Part shown: piece after piece, positions 25,464 through 48,700 of the stretch
How positions within the stretch are numbered: the stretch's first letter is position 1
Layout: each line of letters opens with the position of its first letter
Assembly (NCBI RefSeq): GCF_910592395.1
Contig: NC_088316.1
Coordinates: 17,050,001 to 17,114,000, forward strand
Origin: Lineus longissimus
Lineage: Eukaryota > Nemertea > Pilidiophora > Heteronemertea > Lineidae
Direction of reading: 5' to 3'
DNA length: 64,000 nucleotides
Notes under the pieces: generated by a model
Databases searched by the model: none
Seen by the model: the letters and a program-made list of their open reading frames with translations, nothing else
Told to the model about the DNA's origin: nothing
Position numbers and translations under genes: made by a program

Positions 25464-25913
25464 GAAAATCTGTGTTTAGATGTATTAGATGTATTAGATA
25501 ACTTTTTTCTGAAATGACATCATACCTTTTATGTTACATGTATACAGCAGCTGTGAAAATCAATCATGTTTTTGAGAACTAGACAATATACTAGCACCCA
25601 AGTTGTGATAATTACAATATTATGACCCTATATAATTACCCCCCCCCCCCCCACAGCATCTTGGATATTATAAGAAGCAACAAGAACTATAAAGGATAGC
25701 TAAATATCTGTCATGATTGTGACAACACACCAAATGCGATCCTGGAGTGAAAATAAAGTGAGCACATTTGCGTTTATGGTCAATTTCCCAGAATCAGAGC
25801 ACTGTGCAAATACCTCATAGCACATAAAACACATTATGGCACAATAATGTCATTCAAATTACATACATAGAAACAACAGACAATCAGCATGTATCCATGG
25901 AATCATTCTAAGC

Positions 25914-26056
25914 ATTCATCCAATGAATGATATTCATCCAATGAATGATATTCATCCAATGAATGATATTCATCCAATGAATGATGTTCATCCAATGAAT
26001 GATATTCATCCAATGAATGATATTCATCCAATGAATGATATTCATCCAAAGAATGG
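25914..26056. repeat. 18-bp tandem repeat, about 8 copies
   Basis: Units of ATTCATCCAATGAATGAT start at 25914 and every 18 bp after it. All are nearly identical; one differs at its first base, and the last copy is diverged and incomplete. Each unit holds a 6-bp inverted repeat (ATTCAT/ATGAAT). The high identity suggests recent expansion or slippage. It probably lies in the SRD5A3 3' UTR or just past it. Confidence 0.95.
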
Positions 26057-26653
26057 AAATGGAAGTGCTTGAGAGTCTGAAAACCCCAAATTCAAACATA
26101 CCTTAATATCAGTTATAACGCTGTACAACTGCCTGTCATTATTTGGGGTATGTTTTGTAGAGTTTGTACTGTATACTCTCAACTGTATGTGAATGAAAAC
26201 TGGGCAGTTTGAGAAGGTTTTAAGCAGCTTGCCTTGAGAATAAGATAAAGGAATCTTTTTGCAATTAGCACCATTCTCATAACATATTGGCAATGAAAAA
26301 GTAATGAAGAGTTTCATGGCTAAAACGTGATATATATCCAAACAGCAGTATTGGCCTTCCAATCAGAGTCTCTTTATACCTTTTTTTTTGTATTTTAAAA
26401 GGATCTGAATATCAACAGTAAAACCCGAAAATATTCGCAGCCATGTGATTTCGTGGAATTGTAACTTTGGTGTACTTTTGATTCAGCATTTTGACAACCC
26501 TGTAAATCTAAATTAGATTTCCTTTTCCCCGCCTTATATTTTTGCGGTTATCTGTAAACCACAAAAATAAAAGGCACAGAAACTTTTCTAGGCTTACAGT
26601 AATGAAGAACAAGTTAATTTCTAATAAAAATAATTTCTTTCTAAAAACTGTTT

Positions 26654-28751
26654 TTAAAATACATGAGGAATCAATGCAAATCTATTTTTGGGATAATCTT
26701 GAGAGAACTCTGCTAAGTACCATTGATGCGTAATATGGGCATATAAAACCTGATTTATTACAACAAATATGCTTAACCACAAGAAGGTGATATTGACGAA
26801 TCCTTGTGTTGTTGTCATGGCAATGTAGATGAGGATTTCCATCGTGTAATGTGGACAGGAGACGTATTCGAACCAGCTACCCCGCGGGATCCGATGACGG
26901 TAGAAACTGCTTGGATCGGCTGAAGCAGAGAATATAAATATTCAAAATTCAGGTTTTTACATGGAGTGTGTCACTTTTCACTTGCCATTCATGACATATA
27001 GCAACAAGTCATTTCAAATGAGCGGGGACAGTTGCTTTTGTAAACTTTCTTCACCTCAGATGGTAGAAGAAGATAATAAACTTACTTGATTTTGCATTTA
27101 CTTTTCTCAGGATAGCCAACATGACGTGGAGTCGATTCTGTTCCCTGGAAGCCCACAAGAATATAAAAATACCAAGCGCATGGAACCATTGTATCTGGTA
27201 GTGGTTGGATGTTAATGACAGACCTGAAAATGGACCAAGAAAGACTAGGTTTAAAGTTGAAACAGAATGCTCATATTAGGAAAGCAATTTGACGAGGGTG
27301 ATCAACCAGTAAATTTAAGCAAACAGATCAATAGAAACAAAATCAGCCTACTTTCCAAGTTGTTTGGAGGAGTCATTCTCCTAGTTTTCTGGAGCAGCCA
27401 TTCTACAAGTAGTCTTAACACCAAGTCAGGTCAGAGCCAGTTCCGTGTATGCCACCTGAAGACCAAATTATGGATTCACCAGCACCTGCCTATAGCCCCC
27501 CTTTAAAGGTTCATATTCTCTTTGCTTACCTTTAAAACCACACAATTCTGGAGATTCAGCCAACACACTCATCCCAAGTAAAGTGTAAAACAATAGGCCA
27601 ACAATATACTGCAATATACCAATAGTGCTATTGGAATAAACGCTGACCCACACACACTCCACACATCTTCTTGACACTTGTATGCACACGAGGATGAGAG
27701 TGATCACACAGGAAAATGCATCTGGAAAAAAAGAAGATTTGGGCATATTATGCAAATGTCCCAATGCCCTAATTCATTGATTACCAATCTTTCCCTCCGA
27801 AATAAATTCCAGGCGGGACTGTGATTTTGGTCAAATCACTGAACGTCTATATTTTGACTCCCCGTGGCCCTCTGGTGGAATCACTGATGTCCATACAGAG
27901 CAGTTTGATTCTAGGACAATTTAGATGGGAAAAAAGACACTTGTATGACAGTAGATGACCTGCAATCAGACACTTGCGCATGACAATACATAACCTCAAT
28001 AGTGCACAAATATCATGACACAAATACCAGATGTTTAGTTCTTTAAAACTTATGTCCCATACTAAAATAAACAGCAAGAGGCAGGTGGGTCATGATGAAA
28101 TTGTTGTTACAGTGGACTGTGCACAGTATAAGTATCAAACTCACCCACTGATCTGACGGTTGAACCAATGAAAACCACATCGAGAGCATCACAGATGAAT
28201 TTGGGTGGCGTCATGAGAGAGACATAAACCTGCACAGTCAACACAATGAGGGGAAAGTTGACAAGAATGCCGACGAAGTAGAAATGAGAAAACCATCTGA
28301 AAGAGAAAAACTCGACATGAAAAGAAAGTCCTCTCGCATTGCCATCAATTACAAAGGTAAATTTCCATTCATGAGGTATTATTATTCCACATTTGGCTCA
28401 CAAGCAGAGTGGCGGGGACATCTATATTTCTATCTTTCATCATCCTGGTGAGATCATGGCTTCTTTCGCAGCCAAATAGATGCTTGGCAAACATTCCAAT
28501 GCATCTGAAGTACTTTGACAACCTTTGCCAACAGGTGGCAGCACAGCAGATCAGGAAATCGAAACCTACCGCTTGGGAACTTCCAATTTTTGCAAAGGTG
28601 TGAGTGCTTTTCGCTTCCCCCTTGTTTTGCCATATAGAACTATATCTTGCAGTAACTGAGATGCCTTTGGCTTCAATATCTGCAAAGGGACTGCAACAGA
28701 AATTACGATTGAAAAGGACACAAACACAATCACGAGAGCGATCGCCACCAT
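26654..28751 (-). CDS. SRD5A3: Polyprenal/polyprenol reductase (steroid 5-alpha-reductase 3)
   Basis: Exons: 28570-28751, 28145-28296, 27530-27721, 27086-27223, 26654-26919; 309 aa against 318 in human. A multi-pass membrane enzyme of the steroid 5-alpha-reductase C-terminal family. SRD5A3 acts in the ER in making dolichol from polyprenol, needed for N-glycosylation. Diagnostic blocks are VPKRWFSHFYFVGIL across the exon 1/2 junction, RRCVECVWVSVYSNS, QWFHALGIFIFLWAS, and the catalytic C-terminal HRIPRGSWFEYVSCPHY, then HQWYLAEFSQDYPKNR. The N-terminal helix is hydrophobic (VAIALVIVFVSFSIVISV), followed by DIVLYGKTRGK as in the human protein. The last donor is read as GTAAGT at 27085; an earlier GTAAAT would break the frame. 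Head-to-head with CCDC138. Confidence 0.95.
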
Positions 28752-29539
28752 CTTGAAATAGTTGAAGGTTTGTAAAAAATGTGGAATTTAGACGACACTG
28801 GAGACTAGGTAGAATGGACAGTAAATGTAGTTCAAGAGCAAAAAGGAAATAGAATTGATCTTAAGCTAAAGAAAATAACTTTTTAAACTTACTGTGAAAG
28901 ATTCATTTCTATTGTTAAATGTTCCATGAAGTTATAGCCAATTTTATCGCAGATGTCTACAACCGGTTACCTTTTTTGATCCACCCGATATTAATGGCGG
29001 TGTTTCTCGAAAAAAATAGTGTTGTAAACATTAGATTATGATGTTTTGAGTCCGACAGATAAAGGTTTTGACACGTTTTATCATTTATACTTTGTCTCTG
29101 ATATTTTAAGGTACCATAGCACCTGTTGTCAATGCAACCATATTGCTGGTTGACTACAAAATCTTTGGTATAGTATATTGCTTTTGGCATACACAATGAC
29201 ATACATGTACATGAATATAGGCCTACATTGATACAATGTCAATGATGATACACGTTATACAGTGTCGTGTGTGACAAAAAAAACCCACCTGAATACCCCT
29301 CTTCCCGTGGTGGTTTTGTGACTGTGTTATGTTTTTTGTGTCTTTTTCTTGCAGTTTCTTACCTATACCAGTAGCCTATATACTAGGCCTATACGATATA
29401 TTTAATTCATGACTTTAGCCAGTTAGTGTTTACTTCATGGTAGTTAAAATCTTCCTTCCTTTCAATTTCAGGCCTTGACCCCTGACTTTATTCTTCTTAG
29501 AACACTCAAGAGACTGCCAAGCAGAAACACAAAGAAGCA
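28752..29539. promoter_or_regulatory. Shared promoter region, SRD5A3 / CCDC138
   Basis: Only 788 bp separate the two divergent start codons. A pyrimidine-rich acceptor (CAATTTCAG near 29471) before the CCDC138 start suggests an untranslated first exon for CCDC138 inside this interval. No clear TATA box was seen. Confidence 0.5.
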
Positions 29540-32500
29540 ATGGCCTCAATAGATTCACCCTTGAGTGATAATGAAGGTAGGTAACATGCTCAGGCTCCAA
29601 GGGATTATCAGTATGTTTATTGGGACCTCTGCACATCTGTAGTGCCTGTGATGAGGAAGTCTCACACTCTCCCATCTTCGTAAGTGGTCGATTGTTGTCG
29701 CAACCATTTGGGCCTAGGGCCCCGCACTCACTTCAGAGTGCATTATTAATGGGCTTCAGCTCCATGAAGCTTTCATCAGTGCACCCAGCCCCTCTGGATT
29801 TCATGTTCCCATGGTAAGTATACTTACATTGCCACGTCATTTAAATGTTTATTGGGACCTCTGGTAGATTCAGGACACTATTAATATCTCAATTTTTATT
29901 TCAGAATCCGCAACTGACTATCTGGCACCTCCTGGAAACAGCTCCCCGAAACTATTCGACACAGATGTCATTGGGTCATCACAAGATGTAGATATTCCTG
30001 TGAAGGAACTCAGGGACAGGCTGTTCAGGACACCAGAGTGGAGTAACCAGGAAGAGGACAGCACACCAGAAATTGACATGGTAACCAGGGATGAGGGAAG
30101 GTACATGGTCTTTTGGTTATTGCACAAAACTATGTTCACCTCTGTTTCATTAAAGGTTCTCAGACCTAATAAAGGAACAGTTGTGTCGAAGCTTGAGGTG
30201 GAACTGAGAAATTTTATCATCCTTTGTGTATTGAAATGTGTATGACTCTTTTTTGCACTCCAGAGAACCAGCCGACTACATTGATCAAGATGAGGAAGAG
30301 GATGAGCAAGGGTACGACTCCTATGAAGACGACAGGGATGTGGGGTCTCAGACATTGAGGATGGATGAGAGGAGGCAGCCGCCATTTCGTATTCCAAGCC
30401 TCGAGTCTTTATCAACTGTTGCAGAGCAAGGCAGAACAGTGGACACGCAGTCTTCTTTAGATGTTGCTGAAGTGTTTGCTGAACTGCAGTTAATCCATCT
30501 CAAATTAAAGGTGAATAAGTTGTGAAGGCAACAAAGTATGCTTGATAGCATGTCTGGATTCCTTTGTCTAGTAAGACCAGAAAACGTGCTCTTACAAAGA
30601 CAAGCAACGCCCTGTAAATACTTGCTAATTGTGTAATGCTGTCAGGTTGTATTGTGTAATGCTATAATTTATTTTCTAGAGTGAGAACAAGCTGATGCAG
30701 CGAAGAGAGTATGAAGTACAGCAAAGAGAGAAGAAAGTTGCGAGGTCTGAAGCAAAGATTGGTCAGCTTGTGGATAGGGAGATTAAGAAGAGGAGGAGAC
30801 AGTATGAAGAGGTAGATTAAAATCTGTCCCGATTCTGTCCAGAGTGGTATGTGCATGCATAACCGAATACAAAATCGAGAGATTTGTTCAACTTTGTCAA
30901 TCATGAGGCTGATTCCAATTCCTTAAAGTCCTTTTGTCAGACACTGAGCATTTCCCCCTCATAAATCTCTACTACCCGGCTGGGTTGTTTTGTTCCCTAG
31001 CCTCATTCCACACATAAATCTCTACCACTCTGTCATGTCTATATTCCTATTTAGCAATCACAGGCAGAACTCGAAAAGATGGAAGAAATGTTGCGAGAGA
31101 AACTGCGTGAAAATAACAGGCTAAAGGATAGTTTTGAGACAATAAAGCAAGCGAATGATGGATTGAGGAAACAGGTAATTACATTGTAAAGTCTTGTTGA
31201 TTTCTGTTGAATAAAAGTAATAATGTATAAATTTATTTCATGCGTTTTTCAGTACGGGGTATTTATTCCAAAAGTTGCCATATCATTACTCTAACTGTAA
31301 GTCTGTGAAAGAGAATTGGGGTTCGGGTCTGATTCCTAAGGGAGTATCAATTCACCACAAGTAAGTCTTTGAGGACAAAGTCACAATCAGAGGAGAGCCG
31401 GGAAAATGCCACTTTAAATTATGCTCTATATTCTTTCAGTTGGATGTGGTGACCATGCAGCATGAGAAACTCACCAAGCAGCACTCGAGCCTCCAGGCAA
31501 GGCTGACCAACCTTCAGAGGAAGCAGGAATATGACTCAAGGCAGAAGGACGCTGTGACCATGCTGCAGGAGTTACAGATTCAACCAAAGAAGACTGGCGC
31601 TCCGGTTAAATCCACTAAGATGAAACCAAGCAAGGTATCTCTCCATAAATTATGATATAGCACTTCCCACTGACCAGAGTCTGTGCCCAAAGCCCTTGAA
31701 AACAACTGTCACTATTATAGGTCTCCACAGAGGCACTCTGGGGTGAAGTGGCCACCATGATTTCAGCCCACAGTCACCTGAGCTCGACCTTTTAAAGGAA
31801 AGAAGCAAGCAGTACATCAGCACATCAGGTGCAGATTTCGACATAATTGTTCAAATTTTCATGAATTTTTACAGCCCTCGCCCAACACGTATGATGTGAT
31901 CTCTATGCTCCTGGAATGGCTGTCGCAGTCACAGCTCCGACAAGGATTTATAGAGCAACCGAAACAATTCCTTGATGGACTCATGCACGATGTGGATGAT
32001 GAAGTCATACAAGAAAAATGTGTCAAGGTAAGATATCAGTTTATTTCCAATAATGTTCAAATCGGAGGTTCTGCCAAGTGGTCATGGGTTTATTTTCTCG
32101 GGCTCAGCTGACCTCTAAATCAAAATAGAAGCTGTTATCTGTAAAAACCCTTGAAGGTTCATCAATGCACATACTGTTGAAGATGGATACAGTATCTTTG
32201 ACTCTCTTTAAACATTTACATTCGAATCAATTGATAACGACATGTTTTCTTATTCTTCAGCTGCTTCCAAATTTGGTTGAGATTCTTCGAGAATGTCCAG
32301 GTGCTTCAACCAGGGTTTATCTCCCCTTCCTACAGTTCATCTACTGGGCATTACTACACATCGACAGGGCACAAGGTTCACAGGTGTGTGCACTTTACAC
32401 TCCAGATTTTAACATCGTTTAGATTTGACTGATCAAAGGACCATTTTTATGATGTTACTTCATCTTACATTTTTCCAGAAAACAAGTCTGTGTTCTACTG

Positions 32501-33698
32501 TGAGGCGGCTGGGTGAGGAGTTATACAGACCAAGGCAGCAAGTTCGGTTCACAGCCTCTACACAGGGTGGTTCACCAGGGTCAAACTGTGGTTCCCCTGA
32601 CAGACCTAAAGAGGGTGCTTATTTCAGGAGTCCAAACTTACACATAAGGTTCCTCTCCTCATTGATTATATTGAAGACACTATCACAGGGCAAGTATTGG
32701 ATTTTTGCGTGATTTGTTTTGTTTCTGTTTGGAAGAAGGGCAAATGATTGACCAGACTGCTTTGTGGTCATATTCATATATCTCATATTGCTTGTCAAGT
32801 ATCTCTCAAATATGTATTACTTACTTATGCTGCCTTTTCAGTCGACCACCTTGCTCACGTATTCGACTGTTTGAAGAATGATCTGAAAGAGGAACAAGCC
32901 AAGGAGCTCTTCATCCATTATTACGCAACCCCAGTCATCCTGCCCTACTTCAAGCCTATAAACAAGGTAATGGTGGCTATGGCTATTTACGTATACACTG
33001 TGTGGTTATTATTCGTATTTTGTAGCATACATAATATTGAAGAATTCTTATCAGAGCCCATGGGTAGTCGAATGTTTTGATTCACCATAGATTTCTGACC
33101 TTGCTTCTTTTCTATCTTCAGGCATTTGTTGGAAGTGCCGTTGACATCTTCCTTCAGATGAGTATGGAATCAATCACGTTACAGCCATTCTTAGATTCGT
33201 GTGGCAACGAGCCCTGGTTCCGAGCATGCTCCATGGCGGTTAAGGGACCGAGCGTCGAAATCAAAGTCATAGAAAAGCTCAGCATTATATTACAGAAACT
33301 ATCAAAAATAAAGTAAGTTGCACTGTGTCTGATTAAAAGTTTGTAAGCTTGGTACGAGTCGTATCATAATTGAAGTTCAACAGGAAGGATTGACTGCAAG
33401 ATTTTCTTCTCTGAAGTCCCAAATTAGTTCGTATCACTCTCTTCAAGACAAAACCACTATTTGCAGTAGATTGAGGCCACAGCATTGTAGACCACGTCAT
33501 ACCTCCAAAAAAGAACATTAAGAAAGATCTTGTGATTTGTCTTTTTTCAGATCCAACAAAAAGTTCTTCGACATGTATGGAATGACAAGCTCCTTACAAG
33601 ACCTCTATCGTGACTGTAGCGCTGATCATGCATTCTTGAATCTCAATCTGCGGTCGATTCTCTTCAACATGAACGTGAAAGTCCCTCAGCTGGATTAA
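29540..33698 (+). CDS. CCDC138: Coiled-coil domain-containing protein 138
   Basis: Exons: 29540-29576, 29905-30100, 30264-30510, 30680-30811, 31055-31174, 31440-31634, 31875-32027, 32261-32383, 32479-32689, 32842-32966, 33122-33312, 33551-33698; 625 aa against 665 in human. The N-terminal third is acidic and disordered. A coiled coil runs over about residues 160-300 (AELQLIHLKLK, then long Glu/Lys/Gln heptads, NLQRKQEY). The C-terminal helical domain matches CCDC138 closely: EKCVKLLPNLVEIL, FIYWALLHIDRAQG, STVRRLGEELY, LHIRFLSSLIILKT, EKLSIILQKLSKIKSNKKFF and HAFLNLNLRSILFN. Vertebrate CCDC138 is associated with centrosomes and centriolar satellites. Intron 9 has a GC donor (AGG then GCAAGT), which is the only junction there that keeps the frame. 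An AATAAA lies 353 bp beyond the stop. Confidence 0.93.
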
Positions 33699-34050
33699 GG
33701 ACCGGGAACATCCAAATGGACTTCTTAATTCTTGGACTGGTGAACTCGCGGTGGATGCGGGGCTGTCTCGTTCTATGAACGAGTGGCAGTAATATATTCT
33801 TACTGCTTGGCTTTGAGAGAACATGAACTTGAAGGGAACATGCAAAAGCTATTGGACATTTGAAAACATTCGTTTATCACCCTGTGCTGGCCACAGACTG
33901 AGAATTTATGGGCTAACATTTCAGTTTGAGATGGTAGAATTGCATGTGATTATAATTGTAAATTCTTATCCAAAGAAACTTTTAGATGGAAAGAACCCAA
34001 GTAGTGTCATGCCTTCTATTTTTGTAAGAGATGTAAATAGTAAATTTTGT

Positions 34051-34056
34051 AATAAA
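34051..34056 (+). terminator. Polyadenylation signal, CCDC138
   Basis: AATAAA 353 bp after the CCDC138 stop, followed by a T/GT-rich stretch (TTTTGTTG). Confidence 0.65.
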
Positions 34057-34415
34057 GGATGATTCTGTTAAAACAATCACTTTTGTTGTAAAAAATGACG
34101 ACAAACGACGATGACGATAGACTTTGATCAATTTTCCCACAACACTATTACTCTCTCACCAAATCATGGCAATTCAAATTGAATTCGCAAATTTTTTAGC
34201 CAGACATTGTTTTACACGCGCCAACCCTACCAACTACTGTCCGAGAACATTTGATGAGCAGTTACTAAAGATGAAATGATCACAATGCTGCCAGCAGGCC
34301 AAATTGTCAGTCCATTCAGGCTAATGAAAGGGGGCTAGTAGAAAATTGAAATCCATTGGTGTAAAGGACAAAGTATGAAAACAACAAGGTTTATGTTTCA
34401 AAAGCTGTTGTTGCA

Positions 34416-34421
34416 TTTATT
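34416..34421 (-). terminator. Polyadenylation signal, CYFIP
   Basis: AATAAA on the minus strand 1.5 kb beyond the CYFIP stop and about 360 bp from the opposing CCDC138 signal. Confidence 0.45.
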
Positions 34422-35928
34422 GAGTGCTGGTGGAACAACCAAGTATACATGTATGTAGAAGCTACATTGTATAATCTTAAATATACTGACCATTCTGTTG
34501 ATACAACACCGTAAGTAGTCGAGATTATCTCGATTGGATGTACATAGGCCTACTCAAGAACTTTTCATTAAGTTACTTTGCCCTTTAAGACTGTCTTACA
34601 TGTAGACCCATGTGCACAAGATTTGAGTAAGTTCTTGGATATGAAGTATACTGCAATTACAATTTACTCTTAACTGCCAAATTTTCACGGCCCTTTTATT
34701 TTGGTGGATTTCGGGACTCTTCATATCATTTCAAGAAAATAATAATGGAATGCCTTCAAAGAGAAAATGGTGAAACCTGGAAGAAGATCCAGACAAGAGC
34801 ATAGAAAATTGTATGGAAAGAAAATTATCATGGAATGTCTCCACGTGCAATGCCTATTTAGCTTGTTTGATTACATAACTGTCAACCTGCATATACCCTG
34901 TCAATACAATTAAGCCGGTTGATGAGAGCCTGTACAAAGGCTATTTTTTTGTCATGGGCCTCTAACAGACTCGCCTAAACTGGCTTAATCACATAGACAC
35001 AGTCTCCAATTACATGGAATGCTTTGGCATAAGAGTATGCAATATGAATTACACCCTTGTATATAAAGGTGTAGTGATTCTACTTGGATCACCTATTTGG
35101 ACTACATGAACTCGTAATGGAATTAATCATCCAATATAATAAACCCTATCTATAAAATTTATCCAAAAACAGCAACATGTCAATAAACTACATGCAATTT
35201 AGAAAAGCATTATAAAACATTTGAAAGTTATTTACCATGATTATCCCGGTAAAATGAATTGCCCAGTTTTATAATTTGAAATTCTCAAAGTCAAAGTCAA
35301 TTTTTAATTTTGTTTTTTGTAGCGAATTCTATCACAACAGTTTTAACACCAAGCTTCTTACACTCAACCAAAACATTGTCTGAACAAAATCAATATTAGG
35401 TATTGATATAATTAAGTACAAAACATGATAAAATATGTCTGTATAAATATCAACTGAGCATATCACAACCAAATACTGTGGAGACGCTATTTAGGCGGGT
35501 TTGGTGCATCTGTTTTCCATGGGCCTATTACCGGTACGAGTACCACAGGCCTCTTGTGCAGGTGTCCCATGACTGGTTAAATAGCGTCAACAAAGTTTCT
35601 GTCCCTGAATAAATAAATCTGGTTCTACTTGTACATGCATTATCATCTACAAATTCATATAAATACTGAATACAAAGCACCTCGTTACGACAGTCATTAG
35701 TAGCGTTCTAATCCCCCCAAGCCCTTTCCATAGATCTTCACTTCAAAAACACAAAGATATTCCACATTACGCTTTTATCCAACACAGTCTCTCATTTTGT
35801 GAAATCACTGATATTCCACTTACAAAGCTATATCATTCGTCTCTAGCATCCTGACTACAATGTCAGTTTGCATCATTAGGGTGTCTGCAATGGGAGGTTC
35901 CACGACAAAATCTCAGAAGGAGAAGCGT

Positions 35929-47296
<11,368 letters not shown>

Positions 47297-47917
47297 TCTG
47301 TCACTTTATTGTAGGGAAGTCCAATTACCTGAGAACAGAAAAAAGATTTATACTTAGATACAGGCAGATAAACAGGCATAAAACAACAACCTACAAGCCT
47401 GGCGATTGATATTTTTCTGGCTGGCTCCAGGTTCTCCACTGCCTGATGCCGTGAAATTTGCCCCCCCCCATCAAGAAGTTCAAAATTAGGTCAACTCCTG
47501 TCGACAGTCAGAACGCATCTCCTCTTGATCTGTCAACAGGGCATAGCGCCTACTGTACTGATTTACAGCAAACATGGCAAAGGCCTACACATCATTCATA
47601 CACATGACATACTGACACACTCGCACAGCGCATAGCCAGGCTGATGATAGTACTTTCTATTACAAGGCTATCGGCCTATAGTGACACTCGGCACGAAAAT
47701 TCCCAAACTTTCTGTTTGTGATTGTACATTGCATTGATTGGCAGTAACTCGCACAGCAACCTTGGCTATTCTGCTAAGTCTATTGGTATTCCTGATCCAT
47801 GTCATCAGTGACAGAATACGAAAAAGAGTTGCAAACATCAGAAATATCAACATACATGTAAATTGGACCTTCCCTCATCAAAACTTTACTTCCGGGTTTG
47901 CCTGCGAATTGCCGTTG

Positions 47918-47979
47918 TTTCGCTCCCTGATCTTTTCGCCCCCAGTCCTTTCGCTCCAAATCGAAGTCGTTTCGCTCCC
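47918..47979. repeat. Four short TTTCG(C)TCC motifs
   Basis: TTTCGCTCCC at 47918, a variant TTTCGCCCCC at 47934, TTTCGCTCC at 47949 and TTTCGCTCCC at 47970, spaced 15-21 bp. On minus they read GGAGCGAAA. It may be a fragment of a dispersed element. Confidence 0.7.
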
Positions 47980-48139
47980 TGGGTCTTTTTGTTGGGATTC
48001 TGTTCTACCCCGAAGAACCTAAACTGGATCTGGTTTTTTATGGCCACTTTTCATGTCTCCGACTGATCCCACTAACATCATTTCGATTGCAGGCCGAGAG
48101 CGGCTGGCCAAAAGACAAAAGCACAATTCGTTTTCGGAA

Positions 48140-48189
48140 TCCACATTTTAGCGCCACCCAACGATGACGGGAGTATCCTAAAATGTGGA
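48140..48189. repeat. Inverted repeat, 12-bp arms
   Basis: TCCACATTTTAG at 48140-48151 pairs perfectly with CTAAAATGTGGA at 48178-48189, leaving a 26-nt loop. It could be the end of a small inverted-repeat element or a paired regulatory site. Confidence 0.85.
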
Positions 48190-48700
48190 AGCGGGAATGA
48201 TTGCCAATTGGCAAAGCGAGGTCGTCGTCTGCTATGTACGTGGTAAATTCACTGAGCGGGTGCTTCAAAATTTCTTGGATTTTACGTTTCTTTTCGCAAG
48301 TAAAGCCTTTTTGGCAGTAAATTGATAGATAAGATATCACAGCTCAAACATACATAGATTTTGACCCGTTTTTTTCAATTTTGATGCAGTATTTCATGAT
48401 TTTTGTGCAGTGCACAAAAAATTGTCATGGCGCCCACATTTTTGACAAATGGGCGTTCATCTCGTGGAAAAAAAATCGATTCACGGATTGGGAGTGCCAG
48501 CATCCTGGTCGAGTTGCCTGATTCAGATAATTATGTTCTATGTGTATTTCTACGTCTGGTGAACTAGATTTTATAAATAATTTGAGCGTTTTTTTCGATT
48601 GAAAAACCTGCACCAAAAAATGATAGGCGAGAACGGAATACAATGTGTGCGCATGTCTGCTGACCATGTGCTATGCCATGTGTCAGTCAGTATGAAATTC

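Larger units (their letters stand above)
25027..26653. other. Convergent 3' region, MIEAP-like and SRD5A3
   Basis: It holds the 3' UTRs of two genes running towards each other, a short C tract at about 25640-25652 and the 18-bp tandem repeat at 25914-26056. No coding exon seen. Confidence 0.6.
33699..35928. other. Convergent 3' region, CCDC138 and CYFIP
   Basis: It contains the CCDC138 3' UTR (to about 34075) and, on the other strand, the probable CYFIP 3' UTR of about 1.5 kb ending near 34400. No coding exon or array repeat seen. Confidence 0.6.
47297..48700. promoter_or_regulatory. CYFIP upstream region
   Basis: A splice acceptor (TTCTCAG near 47332, minus) precedes the CYFIP start, so an untranslated exon lies upstream. 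The interval also holds a TTTCGCTCC motif cluster (47918-47979) and a 12-bp inverted repeat (48140-48189). A 100-codon minus-strand open frame (48038-48340) matches no family I know. Promoter position is not resolved. Confidence 0.4.

Noticed and set aside
25908-26099. Open frame encoding repeated IIHWMN units
   Set aside because: A direct product of the 18-bp tandem array; 18 bp is six codons, so the frame stays open by chance.
48038-48340. 100-codon minus-strand open frame upstream of CYFIP
   Set aside because: No family similarity that I can see, it overlaps an inverted repeat, and it has no splice or promoter support. Kept only as a note.
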